Positions 18,595 through 27,359 are shown, counted from the stretch's first letter. The stretch is 64,000 bases of DNA from Clostridia bacterium (GCA_017508665.1 JAFVYL010000014.1:41169-105168); one strand, 5' to 3'. Program-made: numbers and translations. The notes: generated from the letters alone by a model not told the origin.

Positions 18595-19554
18595 TTATAT
18601 TCTGACTGCCTTGCCGAGAATTTCCTCGACGAGCTTAACGCTTGTAAGACTCGATTCGGGGGCGACTCTTGCGGGCTCGCGGCCGCACTTAATACAGTCG
18701 ATAAAGTATCTGATCTCGTCGGAGTAGCCGTCTGCACCGGAGAGATTGATACCGGTGTTCTCACTTGCTTCGCCTACCTCGAGGGAAACCTCTGCACCGT
18801 TTTTGGTGACCTTGCCGCCCTTGGATTCAACGTATCCGTTTTCGAATACCGCGAGGTATTCAGCGCGGAAGGGAATAGATGCGTTGTACCACGCGCCTAC
18901 CGTGTTGACCGAGAAGCCGTCGTAGAAGAAGGTTGAGCATACGTAATTGGTGTTGTCCTTTATGTCCTGATAGCTTGCTTCCAAGGACTTAGGCTGACCG
19001 AAAACGTACTGCGTAAAGTCGACATCGTGTACAGAGAGGTCGAGAGCTACGCCGCCGCTCTTGTCGGTGTCGAGCATCCAGTTCTCCCAGGACCACTTGG
19101 GCGCTTCGGAGAGACGGTGCATGATTATGTGCACGGGTTTGCCGAGTTCTCCCGAGTCGATCACGGACTTAAGATATACGTAAGGAGCCATAAAGCGTAC
19201 TACGTGTGCTGTCATAAGCAACTTGCCGTACTTTTCTTTGGCATCGATCATGCGCTGAGCCTCGTCAGAGCTGATGCTCATAGGCTTCTCACAGAGCACG
19301 TGGCAACCGAGCTCCATAGCCTTGACTGCCATATCCGCGTGCATATAACTCGGGGTGCAGATGTCTACGAAGTCCGGCTTTTCGACCTTGATCATTTCCT
19401 CATATGACTCGTACACGGGTGCGTATCCTGCTACCTTTTCCTTTGCCATATCTACTCTGATATCCGCGACAGCGACTTCTATTCCCGCCATCTTTTTATA
19501 GCAGTTAAAATGGACGTTTCCCATTCCGCCGATTCCGATAAGTCCTACTTTCAT
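18595..19554 (-). CDS. Gfo/Idh/MocA family NAD(P)-dependent oxidoreductase
   Basis: A 319-residue dehydrogenase acting on a sugar, inositol or their derivatives. The N-terminal Rossmann fold has GIGGMGNVH (residues 7-15); the EKP motif follows in HVLCEKPMS (about 88-96), carrying the catalytic lysine; the C-terminal alpha/beta domain contains GGVALDLSVHDVDF, whose HDVD supplies the catalytic His. It is the second gene of a two-gene operon: its start overlaps the isomerase stop by four bases (ATGA). Such pairs typically work on inositols or rare sugars. The exact substrate is not readable. Confidence 0.93.
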   Translation of the reverse strand: MKVGLIGIGGMGNVHFNCYKKMAGIEVAVADIRVDMAKEKVAGYAPVYESYEEMIKVEKPDFVDICTPSYMHADMAVKAMELGCHVLCEKPMSISSDEAQRMIDAKEKYGKLLMTAHVVRFMAPYVYLKSVIDSGELGKPVHIIMHRLSEAPKWSWENWMLDTDKSGGVALDLSVHDVDFTQYVFGQPKSLEASYQDIKDNTNYVCSTFFYDGFSVNTVGAWYNASIPFRAEYLAVFENGYVESKGGKVTKNGAEVSLEVGEASENTGINLSGADGYSDEIRYFIDCIKCGREPARVAPESSLTSVKLVEEILGKAVRI

Positions 19555-20369
19555 CCTATTAACTCCTCAAGATAAATTTTTGTGTCGTTTATATCCTTGA
19601 TCTGCTGTTCACCCCAGATCTCGCGCTCAATGATGAGAGTACCGTTATATCCTATCTCCTTGAGTCTTTCGATAAAGCGAGGGAAGTTTACCTTACCCTG
19701 ACCGACAACGGTCTCTTCACCGAGGTCACGTCCGTTAGTAGGATACTTGCCGTCCTTTGCGTGAATGTCGCAGACGTACTCACCGAAAACGTCGAGAGCA
19801 TCTACGGGGTTGCCCTTGCCGTAGAGTATGAGGTTGGCGGGGTCGAGGTTGATACCGAGATTGCCCGTTCCTACGTCCTCAATAACTCGGCGGAGGGTAA
19901 CAGGGGTCTCCTGACCGGTCTCAAACATAAGCTTCTGACCGTTTGCTCGGCAGTATTCCGCAACGTCACGGATAGCCGCGATAAGGGGCTGATAGTCGTC
20001 GCAGAGCGGATTTTCGTAGAGATAGCCCATATGTGTGGCGATCTGTCCGACACCGAGTCTTTTTGCGTAGTCAGAGCCGTGCTTGAGCTCCGCAACACGC
20101 ATATCTCTGTATTTGAGAGGTACTATGCCGAGAGTGTTCTGGCCCTCGTAGAAATTCCAGTATACCTCTCCCGAGTATCCGCACCAGAAGGTCGAGATCT
20201 CAACGCCGTACTTCTTACGCGCCTCGTCGATCTTTACTGCTATCTCCTCTGTCATAAGATCGTGACGCCACGCGCAGAGCTGACACCAGTTGAAGCCGTG
20301 CTCTCTCACCTGCTTGAATCTCTCGTCAATATTGTCGTCCAAAAGATGGACCATTACTCCAAGTTCCAT
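19551..20369 (-). CDS. Sugar phosphate isomerase/epimerase, TIM-barrel (AP endonuclease 2 family)
   Basis: A 272-residue TIM-barrel protein of the IolE/IolI/xylose-isomerase-like group. The metal-site pattern is visible: LMFETGQE (Glu about 145), NLDPANLILYG (Asp about 176), DIHAKDG (His about 205) and LIIEREIWG near the C-terminus (Glu about 246). It is the first gene of the operon and overlaps the oxidoreductase start. The two enzymes probably interconvert and oxidise one sugar or cyclitol. The divergent AraC-type gene is the obvious regulator. Confidence 0.92.
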   Translation of the reverse strand: MELGVMVHLLDDNIDERFKQVREHGFNWCQLCAWRHDLMTEEIAVKIDEARKKYGVEISTFWCGYSGEVYWNFYEGQNTLGIVPLKYRDMRVAELKHGSDYAKRLGVGQIATHMGYLYENPLCDDYQPLIAAIRDVAEYCRANGQKLMFETGQETPVTLRRVIEDVGTGNLGINLDPANLILYGKGNPVDALDVFGEYVCDIHAKDGKYPTNGRDLGEETVVGQGKVNFPRFIERLKEIGYNGTLIIEREIWGEQQIKDINDTKIYLEELIG

Positions 20370-20399
20370 ATGTACTCCTTTTCTATTTTAGGGTATTGC

Positions 20400-20428
20400 T
20401 TGACTTTACTACGATTTCAGTATATAAT
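20400..20428 (+). promoter_or_regulatory. Promoter of the AraC regulator gene
   Basis: TTGACT, 17 bases, TATAAT, near-consensus. Its -10 overlaps the -10 of the opposing operon promoter. Confidence 0.85.
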
Positions 20429-20447
20429 TATTTTGACTTCAAGTCAA
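20419..20447 (-). promoter_or_regulatory. Promoter of the isomerase-oxidoreductase operon
   Basis: On the minus strand TTGACT (20447-20442), 17 bases, TATACT (20424-20419). The two -10 boxes share 20423-20424, so the polymerases face each other and cannot both occupy the site. Confidence 0.8.
20433..20447. promoter_or_regulatory. Palindromic operator candidate
   Basis: TTGACTT-C-AAGTCAA is a perfect 7+1+7 inverted repeat that covers the -35 of the operon promoter and the likely transcript start of the regulator gene. Binding here could control both directions. AraC proteins usually bind direct repeats, so a second regulator is possible. Confidence 0.5.
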
Positions 20448-20495
20448 GTGTTTTTTTGATACTTTTTAGCACTATATTGATTTTTTGGAGAATAT

Positions 20496-21317
20496 ATGAA
20501 GGATTTAAAGCTTTATGAAAGCATACCGTCGCTTGAGAATAATTTTGCGGTAAAATTCAGAGAGTATGAAAATGACTCCGCCTTGATACCGCATTGGCAC
20601 GAGCATATTGAAATGATGCTGCTTTGTGATGGGGAGTGCGATTTCCACGTGGACGGACGCTCATATTCCGCAAGGCCGGGAGATCTCATCGTCGTGAACA
20701 GTGCGCAGATACATTCGTTTACGGTTAAAGGGAGAATACGTTTTTACTCTCTTTTGCTTTTCCCGAGCTTTTTCGACGACGTGAGCGACAAGGAGATAAA
20801 AATTTCCGGTATAGTAAGAGATGATGAGCGGGTGAGAGAATACTTTGATGAGATGCATCGGGAATATACCGCGGATAAAAAGATGTCAGATATGATGCTC
20901 AAGGGCTGCGCATACCGTCTTGTTGCTTATCTTGGCAGAAAATATTCGGTGGAGCATAAGGAACAGTCTCCGGACAGTCAGAAGCTGAAAAGACTGTATA
21001 GTCTTCTTGAATACATAAGCAATAATTATTCGGAGCGCATCAGCACCAAGGACCTTGCGGCATATTGCTTTGTATCCGAGGAGCACCTATGCCGTTTCTT
21101 TAAAAAGACGGTCGGAAAGACGGTCAGCGAGTACGTGAATCAGTACAGAGTCGAAAAGGCGGCAGTGCTTCTTTCAAACACAGATGACACGGTAGGTGAC
21201 GTGGGCGCGTCGGTCGGCTTTGAGGATATCAATTATTTCTCGCGCATCTTCAAGAGGATAAAGGGCCTCACCCCGAGCGAGTATAGAAGGATAGCTGCTC
21301 AGAAGCAGGATAAATAA
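20496..21317 (+). CDS. AraC-family transcriptional regulator with cupin sensor
   Basis: A 273-residue regulator. The N-terminal half is an AraC-type cupin (HWHEHIEMMLLCDGECDFHV, then YSARPGDLIVVN), which normally senses a sugar. The C-terminal 100 residues hold the double helix-turn-helix: KDLAAYCFVSEEHLCRFFKK, then VGDVGASVGFEDINYFSRIF and KRIKGLTPSEYRR. Transcribed divergently from the isomerase-oxidoreductase operon and, through a shared terminator, convergent with the GPH symporter. It probably controls the operon next to it. Confidence 0.93.
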   Translation: MKDLKLYESIPSLENNFAVKFREYENDSALIPHWHEHIEMMLLCDGECDFHVDGRSYSARPGDLIVVNSAQIHSFTVKGRIRFYSLLLFPSFFDDVSDKEIKISGIVRDDERVREYFDEMHREYTADKKMSDMMLKGCAYRLVAYLGRKYSVEHKEQSPDSQKLKRLYSLLEYISNNYSERISTKDLAAYCFVSEEHLCRFFKKTVGKTVSEYVNQYRVEKAAVLLSNTDDTVGDVGASVGFEDINYFSRIFKRIKGLTPSEYRRIAAQKQDK

Positions 21318-21331
21318 AATACAGAAAAAGA

Positions 21332-21358
21332 AAAACCGACGGTCAAGCCGTCGGTTTT
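21332..21358. terminator. Bidirectional terminator
   Basis: An 11 bp stem AAAACCGACGG with a five-base loop and T runs on both strands, shared by the AraC gene and the convergent symporter gene. Confidence 0.85.
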
Positions 21359-21375
21359 CGTTATTTAAATATTAA

Positions 21376-22893
21376 TTACTCTGCGTTAACTGCTACGGGA
21401 GCGTCTTCAACAGGAGCATCATGAGTGTGTCGTGCATCAAGCTCTTCGTTCATCTTTTCAAGAGTCTTCTTGTCAAGGTTGTAAACGAGAGCAAGACCTA
21501 CGAACTGCATTACTGCAGCAACAAGGAAGAGGATAGCAACGAGAATACGAAGGTTAACTGCAACGTCCCAACCAAGCCACTCGGGATTAATAGCGCTGAA
21601 TTTACCGTTTGCATCAGGGGAAGAAATGTAATCGCCGTTAGCATCGAGGTTTGCGTTATTAACGTAACCAAGAGCACTCATAATTACAAGAGCAACTGCA
21701 GGACCTACACCCTGAGCCAACTTTCTGAAGAATGAGTGAAGGGAGTAAACAACGCCTTCCTCTCTCTTGCCTGTTTTCCACTCGTTGTAGTCTATAGCGT
21801 CACCCATCATAGCCCAAGATACTGTTGAATAGATACCAAGACCAAGGCTATATACGAGCTGTGCAAGTATGTAAAGAACAAGGTCGAGACCTGTGTTATT
21901 GGGAGTGATGATGAAGAGAAGAAGACCGCCTACGATAGAGCAGATAGCACCTATAACGGAAAGCTCTTTCTTACCGTACTTGGTAACCATTTTACGAGCA
22001 AGGGGAGTGAATACTACGATAGGAATCATAGCAAACATCTGCACGATTCCTGATATCTGAGGATTTTTGAAGTAGATCTGGAACACAACTGAAACAGCAG
22101 TAGCAGCACCCTGCATACCGATGAACATACCCATAGCAGCAAGGGTTGCACCTACTGCGGGGCGGTTGTGTATAAAGTTCTTCATAGCCTCAAAGACGTT
22201 GAACTTAGGCTGATCCTCGTTGAGCTTAATATCTTCCTCAACGCGAATTTCGGTGTTACGGATCATGAACTGGAAGCAGATAAATCCGAGAGCACCCATG
22301 ATAAGAGCAGCAAGGAATACCTTTATACCGTTAAGAGAACCGTCTTTGTTGTACATTATGAAGGGAAGGATAACCATGGGAAGCATATTACCAACCATGG
22401 AACCTATAGAACGCCATGCGGAAAGAGATGCTCTGTCTGCGGGCTCTTTAGAAATAAGCGACAGAAGCGAACCGTAAGGAACGTTTGCGATAGTGTAGAA
22501 CGCATCCCAAATAACGTATCCTGCGATGAAGATGATCATCTTTGCCCACACGGGAGCGGACGGGAAGGGAAGGAAGCAACAAGCACCGCCTATTATAAGT
22601 CCGATTGAACCGAACCAAATATAAGAGAGGAACTTGTTTCTTTTATAATTTCTTTTGTCTGAGTCGATGACAGTTCCGATAAGGGGATCGTTGATTGCAT
22701 CCCATACCTGAACCACGATGAGAAGAAGTGAATACCAAAGACCAAGACCCATAACCTGAGTCCAGAAGAGCGCCATAGTTCCCTTAAGCGCAAAGCTCAT
22801 GTTACAGCCAAGGTCACCGGCAGCGTAAGCAACACTGTCGCGAATGCCAAACTTACGCTTGCCGTTCTGATCAAGCTGAATTTCTTTTTTCAT
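21376..22893 (-). CDS. GPH-family sugar:cation symporter
   Basis: A 505-residue membrane protein of the glycoside-pentoside-hexuronide symporter family (MFS fold, 12 spans), the group of MelB, XynB, UidB and LacS. Recognised by KFGIRDSVAYAAGDLGCN at the start, by DPLIGTVIDSDKRN in the first cytoplasmic loop and by the late AMMGDAIDYNEWKTGKREEG motif. It should import a mono- or disaccharide with Na+ or H+. It lacks the IIA-like domain of LacS. GAAAGGAAAAA precedes the ATG. It is divergent from the GH2 gene, so the GH2 substrate, possibly a glycoside or glucuronide, is the likely cargo. Confidence 0.94.
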   Translation of the reverse strand: MKKEIQLDQNGKRKFGIRDSVAYAAGDLGCNMSFALKGTMALFWTQVMGLGLWYSLLLIVVQVWDAINDPLIGTVIDSDKRNYKRNKFLSYIWFGSIGLIIGGACCFLPFPSAPVWAKMIIFIAGYVIWDAFYTIANVPYGSLLSLISKEPADRASLSAWRSIGSMVGNMLPMVILPFIMYNKDGSLNGIKVFLAALIMGALGFICFQFMIRNTEIRVEEDIKLNEDQPKFNVFEAMKNFIHNRPAVGATLAAMGMFIGMQGAATAVSVVFQIYFKNPQISGIVQMFAMIPIVVFTPLARKMVTKYGKKELSVIGAICSIVGGLLLFIITPNNTGLDLVLYILAQLVYSLGLGIYSTVSWAMMGDAIDYNEWKTGKREEGVVYSLHSFFRKLAQGVGPAVALVIMSALGYVNNANLDANGDYISSPDANGKFSAINPEWLGWDVAVNLRILVAILFLVAAVMQFVGLALVYNLDKKTLEKMNEELDARHTHDAPVEDAPVAVNAE

Positions 22894-22948
22894 TGTTTTT
22901 TCCTTTCATTTTGATATGCGCAGTAGCGCAATTAGTATAACCTTCAAC

Positions 22949-22978
22949 ATTATATCTTAAAATCAATGAAAAAGTCAA
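22949..22978 (-). promoter_or_regulatory. Promoter of the GPH symporter gene
   Basis: On the minus strand TTGACT, 18 bases, TATAAT. Between it and the start codon lies a 14-base dyad TGCGC-AGTA-GCGCA (22917-22930) that could be an operator or a leader hairpin. Confidence 0.8.
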
Positions 22979-23101
22979 GTGTTTTTTGTATATAATAGAG
23001 TAAAATAACGGCATTTCAGAAAAAGTTTTACCACATTTCCAATAATGTCTAAAAAAGTGTTAATTTTCTTGTAAACTTCGCGTGAATTTCGTTTTTATTC
23101 A

Positions 23102-23130
23102 TTGACATCACTTTCCTTTTACATTATAAT
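23102..23130 (+). promoter_or_regulatory. Promoter of the GH2 gene
   Basis: TTGACA, 17 bases, TATAAT: a perfect consensus, about 33 bases before the ATG. It implies strong transcription unless repressed. Confidence 0.9.
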
Positions 23131-23163
23131 ATATGGCGGAAATAATAAAATACGGAGGATAAA

Positions 23164-25419
23164 ATGAGAACAATTCTCTCTCTTAATGAAGGCTGGCAGT
23201 TTTCTAAGGACTGCGCGGCTACAACTCACGGTGAAAATGCCGTAAGTGTAAATCTGCCTCATACTTGGAACGCGACAGACGGACAGGACGGCGGCAACGA
23301 TTACTTCCGCGGCTCTTGTCTTTACACCAAGAAGCTTGTAAAGTCCGAGCTCCCCGAGGCTGATCAGTATTATCTTGAAATATGCGGCGCAAACTCTTCC
23401 GCTGACGTATACGTTAACGGCGAGCACAAGGCTCACCACGACGGCGGTTACTCCACCTGGAGAGTAAATCTTACCGATTCTCTCGGTGAAGAGTGCGAGG
23501 TAGCTATCGTTGTGGACAACTCCCCGAGCGAGACGGTATATCCTCAGATGGCAGACTTCACATTCTATGGCGGTCTTTACCGTAACGTTAATCTTATCGC
23601 TGTAAACAACACCCACTTTGATCTCGACTACTACGGCGGCCCCGGCATCAAGGTTACCCCCTCTGTTGACGGCAACGTAGAGGTAGAGGTATACGTTACC
23701 GACAAGCAGGACGGTGACGAGATCGTATATACCTTGACCGACAGAGAGGGAAGCGTAGTAGCAGAGTCTGTGTGCGCTGATACTCTCGTCACTCTCAATA
23801 TCGAGAACGTACACCTTTGGCACGGCAGACGCGATCCTTACCTTTACACGGCTAAGGCTTCTGTTGTGAGAGGCGGTGAGACTCTTGATACTGTATCCAC
23901 CAGATTCGGTGTAAGAAGCTTTGAGATAGATCCCGAGCGCGGATTTATACTTAACGGTGAGGAGTATCCTCTCCGCGGCGTATCCCGTCACCAGGACAGA
24001 CTCGGTATCGGAAACGCGCTTCTCCCCGAGCATCACAAGGAGGACATCGACCTTATAATGGAGGTTGGTGCTACCACCATAAGACTTGCTCACTATCAGC
24101 ACGATCAGTACTTCTATGACCTTTGCGATGAGTCCGGTCTTGTAATCTGGGCAGAGATCCCCTATATCTCAAGACATATGCCCACCGGCCGTGAGAACAC
24201 CGTAAATCAGATGAAGGAGCTTGTAACTCAGAATTACAACCACGCATCCATCGTAGTATGGGGACTCTCCAACGAGATCACCATCTCCGGCTCTAACCCC
24301 GATCTCATCGAGAACCACAAGATACTCAACGATATGGTGCACGAGATGGACAAGACACGTCTTACTACCATTGCCGCAGTATCCATGGCAAAGATGGACG
24401 ATCCCTACCTTCACATTTCCGACGTTGTATCCTATAACCACTACTTCGGCTGGTACGGCGGCGAGACCTCTATGAACGGTCCTTGGTTCGACAAGTTCCA
24501 CGCCACCTATCCTAACACTCCCATAGGCTGCTCCGAGTACGGCTGTGAGGCACTTAATTGGCACTCCTCCAACCCCTTCCAGGGTGACTATACAGAGGAA
24601 TATCAGTCCTATTATCACGAGGAGCTTATAAAGCAGCTCTTTACCAGAAAGTACATCTGGGCAACACACGTGTGGAATATGTTTGACTTCGGCGCTGACG
24701 CCAGAAGCGAGGGCGGTGAGAACGGACAGAACCACAAGGGTCTTGTGACTATGGACAGAAAGTACAAGAAGGACTCCTTCTATGCATACAAGGCATGGCT
24801 CAGATCTCCCGAGGAAGCTCCCTTCGTACACCTTTGCTCCAAGAGATATATCGACAGAGTAGAGGAGGTTACTAAGGTTACCGTATACTCCAATCTCCCT
24901 GAGGTTGAGCTCTTTGCCAACGGTGTATCCGTAGGCAAGAAGCAGGCAGAGGATCACTTCTTCTACTTTGAGGTAGAGAACAAGGGTGAGACCAAGCTCG
25001 AGGCAGTTGCAGGCGAGTGCCGTGACGAGTCTGTTATCCGCAAGGTTGACGAGATGAATCAGGACTACGTTCTCAAGGAGCAGGGCGCGATTCTCAACTG
25101 GTTTGACGTGGATGCACCCGAAGGCAGATATTCTCTCAACGATAAGGTTTCCGATATCATGAAGTCCCTCCGCGGTAAGATCTGGTTCATCAGAACTATG
25201 CTTAAGATAAAGAAGCAGATGTCCGGCGGTAAGAAGGGAAAGACCGAGGCTGCAGGCTTTGAGATCCCCACCGAAGGACTTATGCAGATGATGGGCTCAT
25301 TTACCGTGCTTCGTCTTACATCTATGATGGGTATGGCAAACGTCAACTTCACTAAGGAAGATCTCCTTAAGATGAACAAGAAGCTCAACGGAATCAGAAA
25401 GCCCAAGAGTCTGCGCTGA
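23164..25419 (+). CDS. Glycoside hydrolase family 2 (beta-galactosidase/beta-glucuronidase group)
   Basis: A 751-residue cytoplasmic GH2 enzyme. Domains: sugar-binding jelly roll (residues about 1-155, PHTWNATDG, FYGGLYRNVNL), immunoglobulin-like domain (about 160-260), TIM barrel (about 265-560). Acid/base Glu is in WGLSNEIT (about 371); the nucleophile Glu is in GCSEYGCE (about 457). The segment GQNHKGLVTMDRK carries the N-x-K triplet that contacts the carboxylate in beta-glucuronidases, though some other GH2 enzymes have it too. A basic C-terminal extension (about 650-751) is unusual. It faces a GPH symporter and precedes uxuA, which favours a uronic-acid role. GGAG precedes the ATG. Specificity remains open. 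Confidence 0.93.
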   Translation: MRTILSLNEGWQFSKDCAATTHGENAVSVNLPHTWNATDGQDGGNDYFRGSCLYTKKLVKSELPEADQYYLEICGANSSADVYVNGEHKAHHDGGYSTWRVNLTDSLGEECEVAIVVDNSPSETVYPQMADFTFYGGLYRNVNLIAVNNTHFDLDYYGGPGIKVTPSVDGNVEVEVYVTDKQDGDEIVYTLTDREGSVVAESVCADTLVTLNIENVHLWHGRRDPYLYTAKASVVRGGETLDTVSTRFGVRSFEIDPERGFILNGEEYPLRGVSRHQDRLGIGNALLPEHHKEDIDLIMEVGATTIRLAHYQHDQYFYDLCDESGLVIWAEIPYISRHMPTGRENTVNQMKELVTQNYNHASIVVWGLSNEITISGSNPDLIENHKILNDMVHEMDKTRLTTIAAVSMAKMDDPYLHISDVVSYNHYFGWYGGETSMNGPWFDKFHATYPNTPIGCSEYGCEALNWHSSNPFQGDYTEEYQSYYHEELIKQLFTRKYIWATHVWNMFDFGADARSEGGENGQNHKGLVTMDRKYKKDSFYAYKAWLRSPEEAPFVHLCSKRYIDRVEEVTKVTVYSNLPEVELFANGVSVGKKQAEDHFFYFEVENKGETKLEAVAGECRDESVIRKVDEMNQDYVLKEQGAILNWFDVDAPEGRYSLNDKVSDIMKSLRGKIWFIRTMLKIKKQMSGGKKGKTEAAGFEIPTEGLMQMMGSFTVLRLTSMMGMANVNFTKEDLLKMNKKLNGIRKPKSLR

Positions 25420-25453
25420 TTTTCGGATATTTCCCCCGTTTTCTACCAAACTC

Positions 25454-25611
25454 GCCGTATGATGTATACGGCTTACTCCTATGTGGCTTGGCGCGGATGC
25501 GCCCGAAAGCGCGTTGCGCTTTTATCCCCTTGCGGTGATTAGCCACGGAGCAATCGGCGCGAGCGTCCTCGTGAGCGAGCTCCCAGATACGCTTTCGCTT
25601 GATTATCTGGG
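25454..25611. ncRNA. Compact cloverleaf-like structured element, unknown RNA or repeat
   Basis: The 321-base gap between the GH2 and uxuA genes is packed with stems. GTGGCT (25483) pairs with AGCCAC (25541), enclosing three hairpins with linkers of one or two bases: GGCGC/GCGCC, AAAGCGC/GCGCTTT and ATCCCC/GGTGAT. Outside lie GCCGTAT/ATACGGC (25454-25472), GGAGC/GCTCC (25547-25583) with inner CGAG/CTCG, and CCCAGATA/TATCTGGG (25582-25611). Read on the minus strand two loops become GNRA type (GCAA, GAAA), which favours a minus-strand RNA. A 47-codon frame (25481-25624, plus) crosses it but has no ribosome site. I do not recognise a known family; riboswitch-like leader of uxuA, independent RNA or dispersed repeat are all possible. 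The remaining bases 25612-25740 hold a weak TGAGA/TCTCA hairpin (25621-25635) and T-rich sequence. Confidence 0.6.
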
Positions 25612-25740
25612 TAAAAGTACGTGAGAACTATCTCAAAAGCTAAGAATTTTTGATTTTTTTGAGGAATATCGTTTTAAATGTATGGCGGGGGATTGCTCCC
25701 GCCATGCAATTGAATATTTGTTTAACGGAGAAATAAATCA

Positions 25741-26796
25741 ATGAAAATGAAAATGTCTTTCAGATGGTACGGTGAGAGTGATCCTATCTCTCTTCAGTAC
25801 ATTTCACAGATACCCGGTATGCGCTCGATCGTCTCTGCGGTATACGACGTAAAGCCCGGTGAAGTATGGGGTGAGGATAGCCTTGCCAAAATGAAAAAGC
25901 AGTGCGAGGAAAACGGACTTGTCTTTGACGTGGTTGAGTCCATTCCCGTGCATGAGGACATCAAGCTCGGCAGAAACAACGTGGACGAGCTTCTTGAGGT
26001 CTACTGCGAGAATATCCGCCGTTGCGCAAAGTACGGTGTAAAGTGTGTTACCTACAACTTTATGCCCGTTTTTGACTGGACGAGAACTCAGCTTGACAAG
26101 GAAGCCAAGGACGGCTCAACATCTCTCGTTATGTATTGGGATCAGATGAGAGGCCTTGATCCTCTCAAGGATGATATACATCTTCCCGGCTGGGACTCCT
26201 CTTACACTCAGAACGAGGTCAGAGAGCTTATCTCGGCTTACGGTGAGCTCGGTGAAGAAGGACTCTGGCAGAATCTTGAGAAATTCCTCAAGAAGGTTAT
26301 ACCCGTGGCAGAGGAATGCGGTGTAAGAATGGCTATTCATCCCGATGATCCGCCATATCCCATCTTCGGTCTCCCGAGAATTATCACCTGCGAGGAGAAC
26401 CTCGACAGATTCCTTAAGATAGTTGATTCACCCGCAAACAGCCTTTGTCTTTGCACAGGCTCTCTCGGCTGCGCGGCTTCCAACGACGTAGTCGCTATGG
26501 TAAAGAAGTATGCCGCTATGGACAGAATCGCGTTTATGCACATCCGTAACATAAAGATTATGGAGGACGGATCATTTGAGGAGAGAGCACATCTTTCTTC
26601 CTGCGGTTCTCTTGACGTATACGAGATCGTCCGTGCGCTCGTTGAGTGCGGCTTCGACGGTTACGTACGTCCCGACCACGGCAGAATGATCTGGGGCGAG
26701 ACCGGTAAGCCCGGCTACGGCCTCTTCGACAGAGCACTCGGCGCGACCTATATCAACGGTCTTTTCGAGGCACTCGAGAAGGAACTCGGAAAATAA
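25741..26796 (+). CDS. uxuA: Mannonate dehydratase UxuA
   Basis: A 351-residue TIM-barrel enzyme that dehydrates D-mannonate to 2-keto-3-deoxygluconate, the step after fructuronate reduction in glucuronate breakdown. Recognised by the start [20 protein letters not shown], by [14 protein letters not shown], by [16 protein letters not shown] and by the metal-binding region [18 protein letters not shown] and FMHIRNIK. Length fits the family (about 350-395). Start ATG follows GGAGAAATAAATCA; a second in-frame ATG two codons on is also possible. No uxaC or uxuB is in the window, so the pathway is completed elsewhere. Confidence 0.95.
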   Translation: MKMKMSFRWYGESDPISLQYISQIPGMRSIVSAVYDVKPGEVWGEDSLAKMKKQCEENGLVFDVVESIPVHEDIKLGRNNVDELLEVYCENIRRCAKYGVKCVTYNFMPVFDWTRTQLDKEAKDGSTSLVMYWDQMRGLDPLKDDIHLPGWDSSYTQNEVRELISAYGELGEEGLWQNLEKFLKKVIPVAEECGVRMAIHPDDPPYPIFGLPRIITCEENLDRFLKIVDSPANSLCLCTGSLGCAASNDVVAMVKKYAAMDRIAFMHIRNIKIMEDGSFEERAHLSSCGSLDVYEIVRALVECGFDGYVRPDHGRMIWGETGKPGYGLFDRALGATYINGLFEALEKELGK

Positions 26797-26858
26797 TTGA
26801 AAATTAAAAGTGGAAAATTGAAAATTCAAGCTTCCGTTTAAAATTAAAAAGCAAATTA

Positions 26859-26907
26859 AAAAGGGCAAGAATGTGAGGAGAAAAAATCCTTATATCCTTG
26901 CTCTTTT
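26859..26907 (+). terminator. Terminator of uxuA
   Basis: AAAAGGGCAAG (26859) pairs with CTTGCTCTTTT (26897) with one G-T, and an inner stem continues it. The bases just before (26797-26835) are a small A-rich tandem repeat of GAAAATT units. Confidence 0.6.
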
Positions 26908-26924
26908 CATATTGATAAACTTAT

Positions 26925-27263
26925 TCAATTGTTCTTATACTTGTCCATTTCAAGCAAGATACGGTATAGATGATCTTGCTCCTCTTTTGTTTTCGATAAT
27001 AGAAATTCATAGCACTCAAGCGGAACGTTGCGCTCGTCGTTTTCTTGAACGCCAAGCTGTTCAAAAAGCTTTGAGAGGGAAATATTTAAAGCTATGGCGA
27101 TCTTTTCTATACTTTCGATCGTAGCATTTTTCTCGCCGCGCTCAATCTGACCGATGTATGTGTGATGACAACCGGAAAGCTCTGCCAGCTTTTCCTGACT
27201 CAATCCCTTGGTTGTTCTGTAATATCTGATTCGCTGACCTAAAATCTTTGTAATATCATTCAT
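26925..27263 (-). CDS. XRE-family helix-turn-helix regulator
   Basis: A 112-residue protein from ATG at 27263. The N-terminal 65 residues form a lambda-repressor-like HTH (LGQRIRYYRTTKGLSQEKLA, then ELSGCHHTYIGQIERGEKN and IEKIAIALNISLSKLFE). A short C-terminal tail of about 40 residues follows. It is divergent from the SLOG-type gene. The gap between them holds two ATAG-N-CTAT palindromes, which fit an autoregulated XRE repressor that also controls the neighbour. Confidence 0.9.
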   Translation of the reverse strand: MNDITKILGQRIRYYRTTKGLSQEKLAELSGCHHTYIGQIERGEKNATIESIEKIAIALNISLSKLFEQLGVQENDERNVPLECYEFLLSKTKEEQDHLYRILLEMDKYKNN

Positions 27264-27291
27264 AACGATACTCACTTTCAATTCTGCTGTA

Positions 27292-27331
27292 TATAGTCTA
27301 TAAATATTAAAACAATTTTTCCATAGACTAT
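27292..27331. promoter_or_regulatory. Two ATAG-N-CTAT palindromes, likely XRE operators
   Basis: TATAG-T-CTATA (27292-27302) and ATAG-A-CTAT (27323-27331) are perfect palindromes with centres 30 bases apart. The second touches the -35 of the SLOG gene promoter and the first lies at the likely -10 (TATACA, minus strand) of the XRE gene. Confidence 0.6.
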
Positions 27332-27359
27332 TGATATCTTTTCCAAGTGATGATATACT
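27331..27359 (+). promoter_or_regulatory. Promoter of the SLOG-type gene
   Basis: TTGATA, 17 bases, TATACT, about 55 bases before the ATG at 27415. Confidence 0.65.

Noticed and set aside
23119-24957. Long minus-strand frames (327 and 262 codons) inside the GH2 gene
   Set aside because: Antisense artefacts of biased codon use; no ribosome site and no family features, while the plus-strand GH2 is clear.
25481-25624. 47-codon frame across the structured element
   Set aside because: No ribosome site; the open frame is explained by the GC-rich stems.
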